From: Clostridia bacterium
Lineage (GTDB): Bacteria; Bacillota; Clostridia; Monoglobales; Firm-18
NCBI GenBank assembly: GCA_017408205.1
Contig: JAFQVC010000023.1
Location: forward strand, 1-13,502
Length of the DNA: 13,502 nt
Reading direction: 5' to 3'
Shown here one piece after another: positions 1 through 6,788 of this stretch (within the stretch, counting starts at the first letter, position 1; every line of letters starts with the position of its first letter). The notes under the pieces were generated by a model. It did no database searches, was not told where the DNA came from, and was given only the letters and a program-made list of their open reading frames with translations. Made by a program: the position numbers and the translations under genes.

Positions 1-1559
1 GGGTCTTCGTACTTTAGTACCAACATTCTCGGGTCGGGAGTTTTACCGCCGTCAACGTCTTTTTTTATTGCTTCAAAAAGTGTTTTATATATTTCTTTTG
101 AGAAATCTTCCCGTTCCAATTCTGCAATAAGTTGTTTTGATATGTCGGATTTGTAGCAGATAATATTTAAAATCAATTTTTGTGCATCTGTGTATTGCCC
201 CGTTTCTCCGCCGGACTGCTTTGACCGAACAGAGGGGGAGGCACTGAAATTATCAAATTTTGATTTGTTTTTGATTACCGCTAAAATTCTTTCTATTTCA
301 GCGTTGATGCTATTTGCTGAAACACCTGTGTCATCTGAAATTTTATTTATATAAATTTCACGTTCTACAGGGCTTTTTAATTTTACCAGTTCAGCGGCTA
401 CCGAGTTAACATATTTAATTTTGTCTTCGGTATCGTGCAAATCGTACTGCTCTTTGAATTTTGTCATTTTGTATTCAATCTGCACCTGGGCATTTGCTAT
501 CAGGTCATTAAAAGCACCAAAGCCACGGGATTTTATAAATTCGTCAGGGTCTTTTGAACCGGGAACTGTCATAACCTTAACGTTTATGTCTTCATCAACC
601 AGAATTTCTATCGCACGTTTTGTTGCCTTTTGTCCCGCTTCATCGCTGTCGTAACAAATTAAAACCTCGTTTCTCATTCGTTTAATAAGTCGTGCTTGTT
701 CGACGGTAAGTGCAGTACCCAATGTTGCAATAGCGGAGGTGATACCGTGCTGATGTAGTGATATTACGTCCATATAACCCTCAACAAGAATAAAATAATT
801 TGTTTTTGAGTTTTTGGCAACATTCAGTCCGTAGAGATTATAACTTTTATTAAATGCGACGGTATCGGGAGAGTTCAAATATTTCGGCTTACTGTCATCT
901 AAAACTCGTCCGCCAAAACCGATTATGTTTTTTCTGACATCTATTATAGGGAACATAAGTCGGTTTACAAAGCGGGGATAAATTCTGCCGCTTTCGTCTT
1001 GTCCCACAATGCCACTTGCTATAATTTCTTTTTCAGTAAAGCCCTGTTCTTTTAAAAGATTAATAATTTCGTTGCCTTTAGGAGCATAGCCAAGTCCGAA
1101 CTTTGTAACCGTTGCTGTTGTAAGCCCGCGTTTGACAATGTATTCAACGGTAGGTTGTCCTATAGTGGAATTTAAGCAATCGTAATAAAAGCGACCTGCC
1201 GCTTTATTGATTTTATATACGGTATTTCTTATTTCCGACTGACCTGTGTCTTGTCTGTTGTTTTCGGGAATTGTCATCCCCGACAAGTCGGCAAGATATT
1301 TAACCGCTTCAACAAAATCAAGGTTTTCTATATCCATTATGAAATTAATTACCGTACCGCTTTTGTTACAGCCGAAGCAATGATAAAGTTGCTTGTCGGG
1401 AGAAACGCTGAAAGAGGGCGTCTTTTCTTTATGGAACGGACAAAGTCCTTTTAAAGACGTTCCTGTACGTTTTAAGTTTACATATCTGGATATAACGCTT
1501 TCTATATCATTTTTATCAAGTAAGTCCCGAAGGAAATCTTCGGAAAAATAAAGCGCCAT
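1..1559 (-). CDS. dnaG: DNA primase DnaG (C-terminus outside window)
   Basis: Primase makes the RNA primers for lagging-strand synthesis and works with the replicative helicase at the fork. The frame stays open from the ATG at 1557-1559 to the window edge, giving 519 complete codons. The N-terminal CHC2 zinc finger has ligands C40, H43 (CPFH) and C61, C64 (CFGC). The TOPRIM catalytic core follows, with E260 in VEGYMDV and the metal-binding D304-S-D306 in CYDSDEAGQKA; these positions fit bacterial DnaG well. The helicase-interacting C-terminal domain lies mostly off the left edge. A GAAAGGA ribosome site (1568-1574) sits 8 nt before the ATG and fixes the start. It is the third gene of a leftward operon, 68 nt after dgt. 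In many Clostridia the next gene is rpoD, which would lie just outside (inference). A Spo0A-box-like motif occurs about 40 nt upstream. Confidence 0.97.
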   Translation of the reverse strand, partial: MALYFSEDFLRDLLDKNDIESVISRYVNLKRTGTSLKGLCPFHKEKTPSFSVSPDKQLYHCFGCNKSGTVINFIMDIENLDFVEAVKYLADLSGMTIPENNRQDTGQSEIRNTVYKINKAAGRFYYDCLNSTIGQPTVEYIVKRGLTTATVTKFGLGYAPKGNEIINLLKEQGFTEKEIIASGIVGQDESGRIYPRFVNRLMFPIIDVRKNIIGFGGRVLDDSKPKYLNSPDTVAFNKSYNLYGLNVAKNSKTNYFILVEGYMDVISLHQHGITSAIATLGTALTVEQARLIKRMRNEVLICYDSDEAGQKATKRAIEILVDEDINVKVMTVPGSKDPDEFIKSRGFGAFNDLIANAQVQIEYKMTKFKEQYDLHDTEDKIKYVNSVAAELVKLKSPVEREIYINKISDDTGVSANSINAEIERILAVIKNKSKFDNFSASPSVRSKQSGGETGQYTDAQKLILNIICYKSDISKQLIAELEREDFSKEIYKTLFEAIKKDVDGGKTPDPRMLVLKYED

Positions 1560-1599
1560 AATTCTTGTCCTTTCGTAAAAAAACTCACAAGTATATAAA

Positions 1600-1606
1600 T
1601 TCGACG
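1600..1606 (-). promoter_or_regulatory. Spo0A-box-like motif upstream of dnaG
   Basis: On the minus strand the 7-mer is CGTCGAA, one mismatch from the 0A box TGTCGAA, preceded by a T-run. The 11-base word TTTCGTCGAAT around it is identical to one in the divergent region at 3293-3303. It lies between dgt and dnaG. A single degenerate box is weak evidence; the shared 11-mer makes it worth recording. Confidence 0.3.
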
Positions 1607-1627
1607 AAAAACATCAAATTCCTTTAT

Positions 1628-2611
1628 TTATTCCCAGGAATGTGGAATAAAAATATCTTTGAATTTTGAAATTGCATATCTGTCTGTCATACCTGCAATA
1701 AAATCACACACATTTCTGTGATTGTCGGAGGAGGAATAATCTGACGGAATTTCGTGAGGATTCGTTATAAAGTATTCATATAGCCCCGTTATAAGAAATT
1801 TTGCGCGTTTTTCTTCGGTCTGTGACCTTTCGTCGTTATATACTTTTTCAAACATAAAACTGCGAAGACCGTCCATTGCTTTTTTTATATCGGGGTTGAT
1901 ATATATATCATTTTTGCCTTCGCTTTCATTAATCACTGCATTAATCATAGTGCTGATTCTTGCAGAGTGGGTGTCACCTAAAATATCCGTATATTCTTTT
2001 GGTATATCCTGCTTTTTTATAAGACCTGCTCTTATGGCGTCATCAATATCGTGGTTTATGTATGCAATTCTGTCGGCAAGATTAACTATTCTGCCTTCTA
2101 ATGTTTCCGCCTTACTGTCGCCCGTGTGGTTTACAATTCCGTCTCTTACTTCGTATGTAAGATTAAGACCTGTACCGTTTTCCAAAATGTCAACTACGCG
2201 AAGACTCTGCTTCTGGTGAGAAAAACCGTATGGGCATATTTCGTCTAAAACACGTTCTCCTGAATGTCCAAAAGGTGTGTGACCTAAATCGTGGCTTAAA
2301 GCAATTGCTTCGGTTAAATCTTCATTAAGGCGTAACGCTCTTGCAATTGTACGGGAAATCTGCGATACATCTAATGTATGAGTTAAGCGTGTTCTGTAGT
2401 GGTCGCCCTCAGGTGCAATAAATACCTGGGTTTTATGTTTTAACCGTCTGAACGCCTTACTGTGTATTATCTTATCTCTGTCCCGCTGAAATTCTGTTCT
2501 TAAATCACATTTAGGAACATCTGTTTGTCTGCCTTTTGTATTGGAAGAAAGGGCAGCGTATGGGGATAAATACTCTTTTTCGTGAATTTCTGTTCTTTCT
2601 CTTAAGTTCAT
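1628..2611 (-). CDS. dgt: HD-domain deoxynucleoside triphosphate triphosphohydrolase
   Basis: A 327-aa dGTPase-like enzyme that splits dNTPs into deoxynucleosides and tripolyphosphate and so trims dNTP pools. The metal-binding HD signature is complete: H78 in [11 protein letters not shown]107-D108 in [13 protein letters not shown], and D180 in [12 protein letters not shown]. The early segment with [11 protein letters not shown] is typical of the family. Length fits the shorter Gram-positive dGTPase-like group rather than the roughly 500-aa E. coli Dgt, so the precise nucleotide preference is unknown. The ATG overlaps the upstream flavoprotein stop as ATGA, implying translational coupling, and AAGGGAGA (2619-2626) serves as ribosome site. 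It shares an operon with primase, which places nucleotide-pool control next to replication; this pairing is common in Clostridia. Confidence 0.93.
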   Translation of the reverse strand: MNLRERTEIHEKEYLSPYAALSSNTKGRQTDVPKCDLRTEFQRDRDKIIHSKAFRRLKHKTQVFIAPEGDHYRTRLTHTLDVSQISRTIARALRLNEDLTEAIALSHDLGHTPFGHSGERVLDEICPYGFSHQKQSLRVVDILENGTGLNLTYEVRDGIVNHTGDSKAETLEGRIVNLADRIAYINHDIDDAIRAGLIKKQDIPKEYTDILGDTHSARISTMINAVINESEGKNDIYINPDIKKAMDGLRSFMFEKVYNDERSQTEEKRAKFLITGLYEYFITNPHEIPSDYSSSDNHRNVCDFIAGMTDRYAISKFKDIFIPHSWE

Positions 2612-3180
2612 TTACTAATCTCCCTTAAAATTCTTTTGGCAAGTGAACTGCATCTTTTGTTTGCCCATTGGTCATCCTTAGCCGGCTTTACTGCACATAC
2701 ACCCAAGTGTGCGGCGTCAAATTCGTTGCTTCCGGGGCCCAGTATTGTCATCCCGTAAACAAGGGCACTTGCGTGCATTGCAGCAATTGTTGACTCCTGA
2801 CCGCCAAACATTGAGGCACCGCAGGTTACAAAAGCGGCGGGCTTTCCTATAAATAGTTTTTCGCCTCTTAATGCTCTGCCTTTATCAAAGAATGTTTTAA
2901 GTTGACCTGACATACTTCCAAAATAAACAGGACTGCCAAATACAATGGCATTTGCCTTAGCCATTTTATCATAAGCAGTCTCTAAATCAGTACCTTTATA
3001 GCAGGATTTGTTGCAAGGTACGGAACAGTTGATACAAAAAGGTGTTTTTGTATCCATAAGGCACTTGCCCACATTAATTATTTCTGTTTCGCAACCTTCG
3101 CATTGTTTTAATACTTCGTTTAATAAGTAGTATGTTTCACCCATTTCGTTTGGGCTGCCGTTAATTCCCACAATATACAA
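2608..3180 (-). CDS. Cys-rich NADPH-dependent FMN reductase/flavodoxin-family protein
   Basis: A cytosolic flavodoxin-fold redox protein of 190 aa. The N-terminus [14 protein letters not shown] is the FMN-phosphate loop (about residues 3-16), and [18 protein letters not shown] (80-97) is the second flavin-contact region. Between them a compact cysteine set, C49-x2-C52-x3-C56-x3-C60, resembles the cluster region of iron-sulfur flavoproteins, so an Fe-S cluster is possible but not proven. Start choice: an ATG at 3189 touches the GAAAGGA ribosome site (3190-3196) and a TTG at 3198 lies inside it. The TTG at 3180 has 9 nt spacing and gives the canonical family N-terminus, so I prefer it; 3189 remains possible. 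It is the first gene of the leftward dgt-dnaG operon and overlaps dgt by 4 nt. Substrate and partner are unknown. Confidence 0.85.
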   Translation of the reverse strand: MYIVGINGSPNEMGETYYLLNEVLKQCEGCETEIINVGKCLMDTKTPFCINCSVPCNKSCYKGTDLETAYDKMAKANAIVFGSPVYFGSMSGQLKTFFDKGRALRGEKLFIGKPAAFVTCGASMFGGQESTIAAMHASALVYGMTILGPGSNEFDAAHLGVCAVKPAKDDQWANKRCSSLAKRILREISK

Positions 3181-3218
3181 ATATATCATTCCTTTCAAAA
3201 TTAAACCTATATATAAAT

Positions 3219-3245
3219 ATTCTATAAATATTTAAAAAGTCCTTT
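3219..3245 (-). promoter_or_regulatory. Sigma-H-like promoter for the flavoprotein-dgt-dnaG operon
   Basis: Read on the minus strand, AAAGGACTT (3245-3237) is followed by 11 nt and then ATAGAAT (3225-3219). This fits the Bacillus sigma-H consensus RnAGGAwWW-N11/12-RnnGAAT with one mismatch (C in the w position). Transcription would start near 3212, about 30 nt before the TTG start. No good sigma-A hexamer pair is visible on this strand here. By analogy, the Bacillus dnaG-sigA operon also has a sigma-H promoter. Confidence 0.45.
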
Positions 3246-3285
3246 TTATGACGTATTTTGTCGTACTGTTTTAAAAAATCAATTT

Positions 3286-3302
3286 TGTCGAATTTCGTCG
3301 AA
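3286..3302 (+). promoter_or_regulatory. Tandem Spo0A-box-like motifs
   Basis: TGTCGAA (3286-3292) sits in the context TTTTGTCGAAT and matches the 0A box exactly. A second box, CGTCGAA (3296-3302), has one mismatch and lies exactly 10 bp further on the same strand, the phasing seen for Spo0A dimers on tandem boxes. The pair lies about 75-90 bp upstream of both the predicted leftward and rightward start sites. Further TGTCG words occur in the same orientation at 3259, 3346 and 3375. Confidence 0.45.
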
Positions 3303-3339
3303 TGCCTTAACGGCGGGCTTTTTCGGGGTTAAAGATGGC

Positions 3340-3369
3340 GTGACATGTCGTTATGTTTAGTGCTACACT
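3340..3369 (+). promoter_or_regulatory. Candidate sigma-A promoter for the virion block
   Basis: GTGACA (3340-3345), an 18-nt spacer and TACACT (3364-3369) form the best rightward match to TTGACA-17-TATAAT before the scaffold gene: five of six and four of six bases. Transcription would start near 3376 and leave a leader of about 70 nt. The match is moderate, and a phage-type or sporulation sigma factor cannot be excluded. Confidence 0.35.
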
Positions 3370-3372
3370 TTA

Positions 3373-3416
3373 ATTGTCGTCGAGGTAATCAATGTTTTGA
3401 AGTGCTGACGAGCAAT
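3373..3416 (+). other. Imperfect leader hairpin before scaffold gene
   Basis: ATTGTCGTC (3373-3381) can pair with GACGAGCAAT (3407-3416) with a single bulged base, enclosing a 25-nt loop. It would form the beginning of the predicted leader. The large loop makes the structure weak, and no T-run follows, so it is not a terminator. Confidence 0.25.
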
Positions 3417-3448
3417 AAACGGAATTTTTTGAAAGGAAGGTTATAGCC

Positions 3449-4063
3449 ATGAATGAAAAACAAGCAGAAATTGATAAAATTATCAAAAAAACATCTGCAA
3501 AATATTTAAAGAAACTCGAGGAAAAAGAGAACGAAATAGGTCGATACAAAGATGCACTGAATTCAATCAGCAATTCTTTTGCACAGGACAAACAGTTTTA
3601 TACTGAAAAGGAAACGCCTCTTGCCGACGATGAAGTAATAAGTAAGGTGGATGAAATTTTAAACATCCCAAAAGAAGAGCGTTCTGAGCAAGATGCAGAA
3701 AAACTTTCGCAGTATAAAGACAGATACAACAATTTAATGTTTGAAAAAGACATTAATGCGGCTAAAGAATGGGCAAAAGAAAACTACGATGGTGATATCA
3801 TTGAAGTTTTAAAAAATGATGAATTCATTGAATTTGCGTCCGGCTTACAAGGCGATTTGCCGGTGATTATTTCAAAATATCTCAAACTTAATTCAAAACA
3901 AGACGACACCAGAGATATAGTAACACCGGGAAGTGCCAAAGACGTTTCAGGTGTGGCACAAAAACAATACTTCAGCAAAGAAGAAGTAAGCAAAATGTCA
4001 CCCGAACAAATCAAAAAGTATATGGGTATAATTGAAAAATCTATACCAAAATGGTCAAAATAA
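3449..4063 (+). CDS. Phage scaffolding protein
   Basis: A 204-aa, highly charged, helical protein lying directly before the coat gene, where scaffold genes normally sit. The first 40 or so residues are rich in K and E and likely form a coiled coil. The middle is acidic. The C-terminus (about 175-204) reads YFSKEEVSKMSPEQIKKY and ends with a basic W-S-K tail; this Ser/Met-Ser-Pro-Glu helix pattern is typical of the coat-binding end of scaffolds in Gram-positive phages. It would direct procapsid assembly and then leave the shell. No capsid protease is encoded nearby, so exit without cleavage, as in P22 or T7, is expected. Start ATG is supported by GAAAGGAAGG (3431-3440) at 8 nt. No hydrophobic segment is present. 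Confidence 0.8.
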   Translation: MNEKQAEIDKIIKKTSAKYLKKLEEKENEIGRYKDALNSISNSFAQDKQFYTEKETPLADDEVISKVDEILNIPKEERSEQDAEKLSQYKDRYNNLMFEKDINAAKEWAKENYDGDIIEVLKNDEFIEFASGLQGDLPVIISKYLKLNSKQDDTRDIVTPGSAKDVSGVAQKQYFSKEEVSKMSPEQIKKYMGIIEKSIPKWSK

Positions 4064-4084
4064 TTTGAAAGGAAATGAATAATT

Positions 4085-4930
4085 ATGGCATTTAAAAATT
4101 TTATTCCTCAAATCTGGTCAACAAAGATTGAAGAGGAGCGAGACAATTTATTGGTTGCAAGTAAACTTTGTAACAGACAGTATGAAGGTGAAATCAAACA
4201 GGTAGGCGACAAAGTAAAAATCAACGGTGTTTCAAGACCTACAATTTCGGATTACGATGACGTAACCGGCTTAGGTGAAATGGAAAGACCAAAAGACCAG
4301 AGCACATTACTGGAAATTACAGAACAAAAAGCATTCCATTTTTATGTTGGCGACATCGACCAGAGACAGTCAATGGGCGACGTTATGGCAGCAGAAAAGA
4401 AAGAAGCGGCTGCAGGTCTTGCAGAAGTTATGGACAGTTTTATCTATTCTCATTACAAAGAAGCTGGTATTACCACAACTGTTAATTCGCTTACTGCCTC
4501 AAATGTAATGTCAACAATCAGCGGCGTTCTTGCTAAACTTTGGAAAAACAAAGTGCCGAGAAACGAAAAAATTTCTTTGGAAGCAACACCTGAATTTATC
4601 GAAAAACTGTTACTTGCAAATGTTTTACTTAACACCGACAACAGTCAGATTATAACAACAGGTATTGTAGGTACGTTAAAATTATTCAACGTTGACGTAT
4701 ATATGTCAACAAATATTCACTCTGACTCTACAAACGGTGACTGCATCTTTGTACGAACAAACAAGGCAATCGCAATGGCAGACGCGTTAAAGGAAGTTAA
4801 AGCGTACGAACCCGCAAACTATTTTGGTGAAGCAGTTAAAGGTCTTCAGGTTTACGGCGCTAAAGTTGTAAGACCGTCAGAACTTGCGGTTATTAAAGTA
4901 AAATCTTACGGTGAAGAAAAAAATATCTGA
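4085..4930 (+). CDS. Major capsid protein (HK97-fold, P22 coat-like)
   Basis: A 281-aa protein with the look of HK97-fold coat proteins related to the P22 coat group. The N-terminus MAFKNFIPQIWSTKIEEE is followed by NRQYEGEIKQVGDKVKI (about 36-52), then a strand-rich stretch with FYVGDIDQRQ (about 90-99), a long helix (about 105-125), and a C-terminal region ending with the short strand GLQVYGAKVVRP. No N-terminal delta-domain or prohead cleavage site is evident, consistent with use of a separate scaffold. It starts 22 nt after the scaffold stop with GAAAGGA (4066-4072) upstream. The frame is intact, with no sign of decay. An encapsulin is less likely because scaffold and neck genes accompany it and no cargo enzyme is present. 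Confidence 0.85.
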   Translation: MAFKNFIPQIWSTKIEEERDNLLVASKLCNRQYEGEIKQVGDKVKINGVSRPTISDYDDVTGLGEMERPKDQSTLLEITEQKAFHFYVGDIDQRQSMGDVMAAEKKEAAAGLAEVMDSFIYSHYKEAGITTTVNSLTASNVMSTISGVLAKLWKNKVPRNEKISLEATPEFIEKLLLANVLLNTDNSQIITTGIVGTLKLFNVDVYMSTNIHSDSTNGDCIFVRTNKAIAMADALKEVKAYEPANYFGEAVKGLQVYGAKVVRPSELAVIKVKSYGEEKNI

Positions 4931-4945
4931 TTGGAGGAATAAAAA

Positions 4946-5272
4946 ATGACAGTAAATAAGGCAAAAAGAGATAACGCTGTAGTGTGCGTACTTGAAGCAG
5001 GAAGCCAGACACAGGCATTTGATTACAATACAGTTGACGAAAAAACTGCGGTAATTATTTCTAATACACACGCGAGTGATGTTTCTGAAGTAACAGTTAA
5101 AGCAGGCAACGGTATGAGAAGTTCAATCGGTGATTTGGTTGTGACTGTTAATGCAGGAGAAACAGTAGTTTTAGGTCCTTTAGACAGTATGAGATTTAAA
5201 GATTTGACTACAGGACAGATTACAATTGAAATAAGCGGAGGAACAACAACGCTTAATGTAATTGCATTATAA
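4946..5272 (+). CDS. Small beta-rich protein, probable capsid decoration or head fibre base
   Basis: A 108-aa protein with no cysteine-rich, membrane or enzymatic motif. Apart from one cysteine in VVCVLEAG near the N-terminus, the sequence alternates hydrophobic and Thr/Val-rich segments (AVIISNTHASDVSEVTVKAG, VVTVNAGETVVLGPLDSMRF, ITIEISGGTTTLNVIAL), the pattern of an Ig-like or jelly-roll domain. The position directly after the coat gene, a GGAGGA ribosome site (4934-4939), and a terminator directly after the stop place it in the high-expression coat module. That fits a shell-decorating protein made in near-coat amounts. Function is inferred from position and predicted strand content only; I do not recognise a named family. 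Confidence 0.6.
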   Translation: MTVNKAKRDNAVVCVLEAGSQTQAFDYNTVDEKTAVIISNTHASDVSEVTVKAGNGMRSSIGDLVVTVNAGETVVLGPLDSMRFKDLTTGQITIEISGGTTTLNVIAL

Positions 5273-5276
5273 TACA

Positions 5277-5306
5277 AAGGGCGGTTAACAACCGCCCTTG
5301 TTTTTT
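5277..5306 (+). terminator. Intrinsic terminator/attenuator inside the virion block
   Basis: A perfect 10-bp GC-rich stem, AAGGGCGGTT (5277-5286) and AACCGCCCTT (5290-5299), with a 3-nt loop is followed by G and six T. It lies 4 nt after the decoration gene stop, and the ribosome site of adaptor A (AAAAGGAG, 5307-5314) begins directly after the T-run. It should lower transcription of the neck genes relative to scaffold, coat and decoration genes. Confidence 0.9.
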
Positions 5307-5321
5307 AAAAGGAGTTTTAAT

Positions 5322-5846
5322 ATGACAATAAAACAAGCAATCGACATTGCATATTCCTATGCAAAAATTGCTTCGGACAGTGTCCCGAAAGCACTTATGA
5401 GACATTTCGCTGACAGTGCACAAAAAGAAATTGCCCTTAATACTTTTTACATTCAGAAAAGATTTATGGTAAATAAAAAAAATACCAAGCCCTTAAAGAT
5501 TGTACTGCCCGATGAAAATGTGGGTTTCGCCCGCATAATAAGGCGTGGCTCGGCGTTACCCATAAATTACACCGTAACGGACAGTTCACAAATTATCATT
5601 GAGGATTACGGTCAATTTGATATTTATTTTAACATATTACCAAAAACCATTGATTTATCAACCGACGACGATTATTCCTTTGAAGTAAACATTAAAACAC
5701 ACGGAGCGATACCCTTTTACATTGCGTCAAAAATTGCAAAAGACCCACGTGTTGCAGAAACTTGTTTTTACGAATGGAATTCTTTAAACTGCATTGCAAA
5801 GTCATATCAAAATTCCAACAAGGAATACAACAAATATTATTTATAA
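5322..5846 (+). CDS. Head-tail adaptor-like protein A (T7 gp11 / P22 gp4 type)
   Basis: A 174-aa protein starting MTIKQAIDIAYSYAK. The ATG at 5322 is chosen because AAAAGGAG ends 7 nt before it; the in-frame TTG at 5298 lies inside the terminator stem. Motifs typical of short neck adaptors appear in order: an N-terminal helical pair, IVLPDENVGFARIIRRGS (strand and loop, about 60-80), INYTVTDSSQIII, GQFDIYFNILPKTID, and a C-terminal helix IPFYIASKIAKD followed by a conserved EWN. The pattern LPD...Y...I.I...G.FDI.Y...P...A..YIA is shared along the full length with adaptor B. Adaptors form a ring below the portal and contact the tail. Family assignment rests on size, motif order and T7-like synteny, not on a profile search. 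Confidence 0.65.
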   Translation: MTIKQAIDIAYSYAKIASDSVPKALMRHFADSAQKEIALNTFYIQKRFMVNKKNTKPLKIVLPDENVGFARIIRRGSALPINYTVTDSSQIIIEDYGQFDIYFNILPKTIDLSTDDDYSFEVNIKTHGAIPFYIASKIAKDPRVAETCFYEWNSLNCIAKSYQNSNKEYNKYYL

Positions 5847-5858
5847 GGAAGAATGTCT

Positions 5859-6254
5859 ATGGAAAAAATTATATTATACATTAAGATTGCCTCAAGTGTG
5901 ATTATGTCTGGTATCAGTTATTTTTTAGGCGGTTTTGATGTACTTTTCATCTGCTTATTATCTCTTGTTGTTATTGATTACATATCGGGTGTACTTGCGG
6001 CACTTTGCAACAAAACTTTATCAAGCAGAACGGGTTTTATCGGTATTATTAAAAAGGTGTGCATATTTCTGGTAGTTGCTATGGCAACAATGATTGGTAT
6101 GTTTACGGGTATTGATGGCATAAGAGACCTTACGGTATCATTTTACATTGCTAATGAAAGTGTATCTGTTTTAGAAAATCTCGGGAACATAGGTGTACCG
6201 TTGCCGCAGAAACTTAAAGACGTATTACTGCAAATCAGGGAGGAGAAAGTATGA
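5859..6254 (+). CDS. Phage holin, phi-CPH1 (toxin secretion/lysis) type
   Basis: A 131-aa inner-membrane protein with three predicted transmembrane segments (about 4-23, 28-49 and 63-84) and a charged C-terminal tail. The conserved VVIDYISGVLAAL around D40-Y41-G44 and FYIANESVSVLENLGNIG in the tail are hallmarks of the holin family that includes the clostridial phage phi-CPH1 holin and TcdE-like proteins. It forms membrane lesions that let a lysin or other cargo out. AAGGAAG (5845-5851) gives 7 nt spacing to the ATG at 5859 but only 1 nt to the one at 5853, so I take 5859. The stop overlaps the adaptor B start (ATGA). Two points are odd: the gene lies between two neck-gene paralogues rather than in a lysis cassette, and no endolysin is in the window. 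Confidence 0.87.
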   Translation: MEKIILYIKIASSVIMSGISYFLGGFDVLFICLLSLVVIDYISGVLAALCNKTLSSRTGFIGIIKKVCIFLVVAMATMIGMFTGIDGIRDLTVSFYIANESVSVLENLGNIGVPLPQKLKDVLLQIREEKV

Positions 6255-6778
6255 CAATAAAAGATGCAATAGATAAGGCATGTCTGATTGGTGATATTGA
6301 CAAAGAGGAATACACATACGGTCAGTTTGTATCACTTGCCGACCAGGCGCAAAAGATTATCGGCAACCTTTGTGTCAGCATAATTAATGTAATATCCGTC
6401 AAAAACGATAAGGAAGATACAGTAAAGTATGTTTTGCCCGACGATTTCAAGGAACTTTACCGAATAAAAAGGCGATTGTCTTCAGTTCCTGTTATTTACG
6501 AACTGATTGGCAAAGAGTTATACATTAACGGAGCAGGAGAGTTTGATATTTTCTATGTAAAGATACCCGAAGATATTGACGCAACCACCCCCGAGGAGTA
6601 CGTTTTTGAAGTTGACAAATCTACTCATTTTGCAATTCCTTATTACATTGCTTATCAGATTTGCAAAAGTTATGATTCTTTGGCTGCACAATCAGCACTT
6701 ACCGAATGGAACAAATATGTTGCTCTTTGCAAAAGAAAAAATACCAGTGTAAGAAAAAACATTATTAATCATTATTAG
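6251..6778 (+). CDS. Head-tail adaptor-like protein B, paralogue of adaptor A
   Basis: A 175-aa protein that starts MTIKDAIDKA and can be aligned end to end with adaptor A. Shared blocks are AD.AQK.I, VLPD, RI.RR.S..P..Y, G.FDI, P..ID, Y.FEV...TH.AIP.YIA and EWN. Identity looks like roughly a quarter to a third by eye. The two genes are clearly a duplicated pair that has diverged, now separated by the holin gene. B lies directly before the nozzle-like gene, as gp11 precedes gp12 in T7, so it may be the tail-side ring. The start overlaps the holin stop and has GGGAGGAG (6239-6246) upstream, so translation is probably coupled. No catalytic or membrane motif is visible. Confidence 0.65.
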   Translation: MTIKDAIDKACLIGDIDKEEYTYGQFVSLADQAQKIIGNLCVSIINVISVKNDKEDTVKYVLPDDFKELYRIKRRLSSVPVIYELIGKELYINGAGEFDIFYVKIPEDIDATTPEEYVFEVDKSTHFAIPYYIAYQICKSYDSLAAQSALTEWNKYVALCKRKNTSVRKNIINHY

Positions 6779-6788
6779 GAGGTGCAAT

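Larger units (their letters stand above)
3181..3448. other. Divergent intergenic region between replication operon and virion block
   Basis: This 268-nt stretch has no convincing gene; the antisense frame reaching into it from the scaffold gene has no ribosome site or recognisable protein. It holds the leftward sigma-H-like promoter, the Spo0A-like boxes, a direct repeat ATTTTGTCG (3255-3263 and 3282-3290), a candidate rightward promoter and an imperfect leader hairpin. I see no tRNA, no integrase remnant and no obvious attachment site. Confidence 0.8.

Noticed and set aside
421..1454. Plus-strand open frames (421-654 and 1251-1454) within the primase gene
   Set aside because: They lie antisense to the well-supported dnaG, lack ribosome sites and encode no recognisable protein.
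3303..3325. GC-rich GCC...GGCGGGCTTTTT stretch as a terminator
   Set aside because: Only about three base pairs can form before the T-run; no stable stem is visible.
3370..3591. Minus-strand open frame antisense to the scaffold gene start
   Set aside because: It has no ribosome site, low-complexity Ser/Phe content, and opposes a strong gene.
4085..4930. Encapsulin nanocompartment instead of phage coat
   Set aside because: The neighbouring scaffold, neck-type and holin genes and the lack of a cargo enzyme point to a phage-type capsid.
5298..5321. TTG-initiated extension of adaptor A
   Set aside because: The TTG lies within the terminator stem and the extension contains the ribosome site; ATG 5322 aligns with the paralogue's MTIK start.
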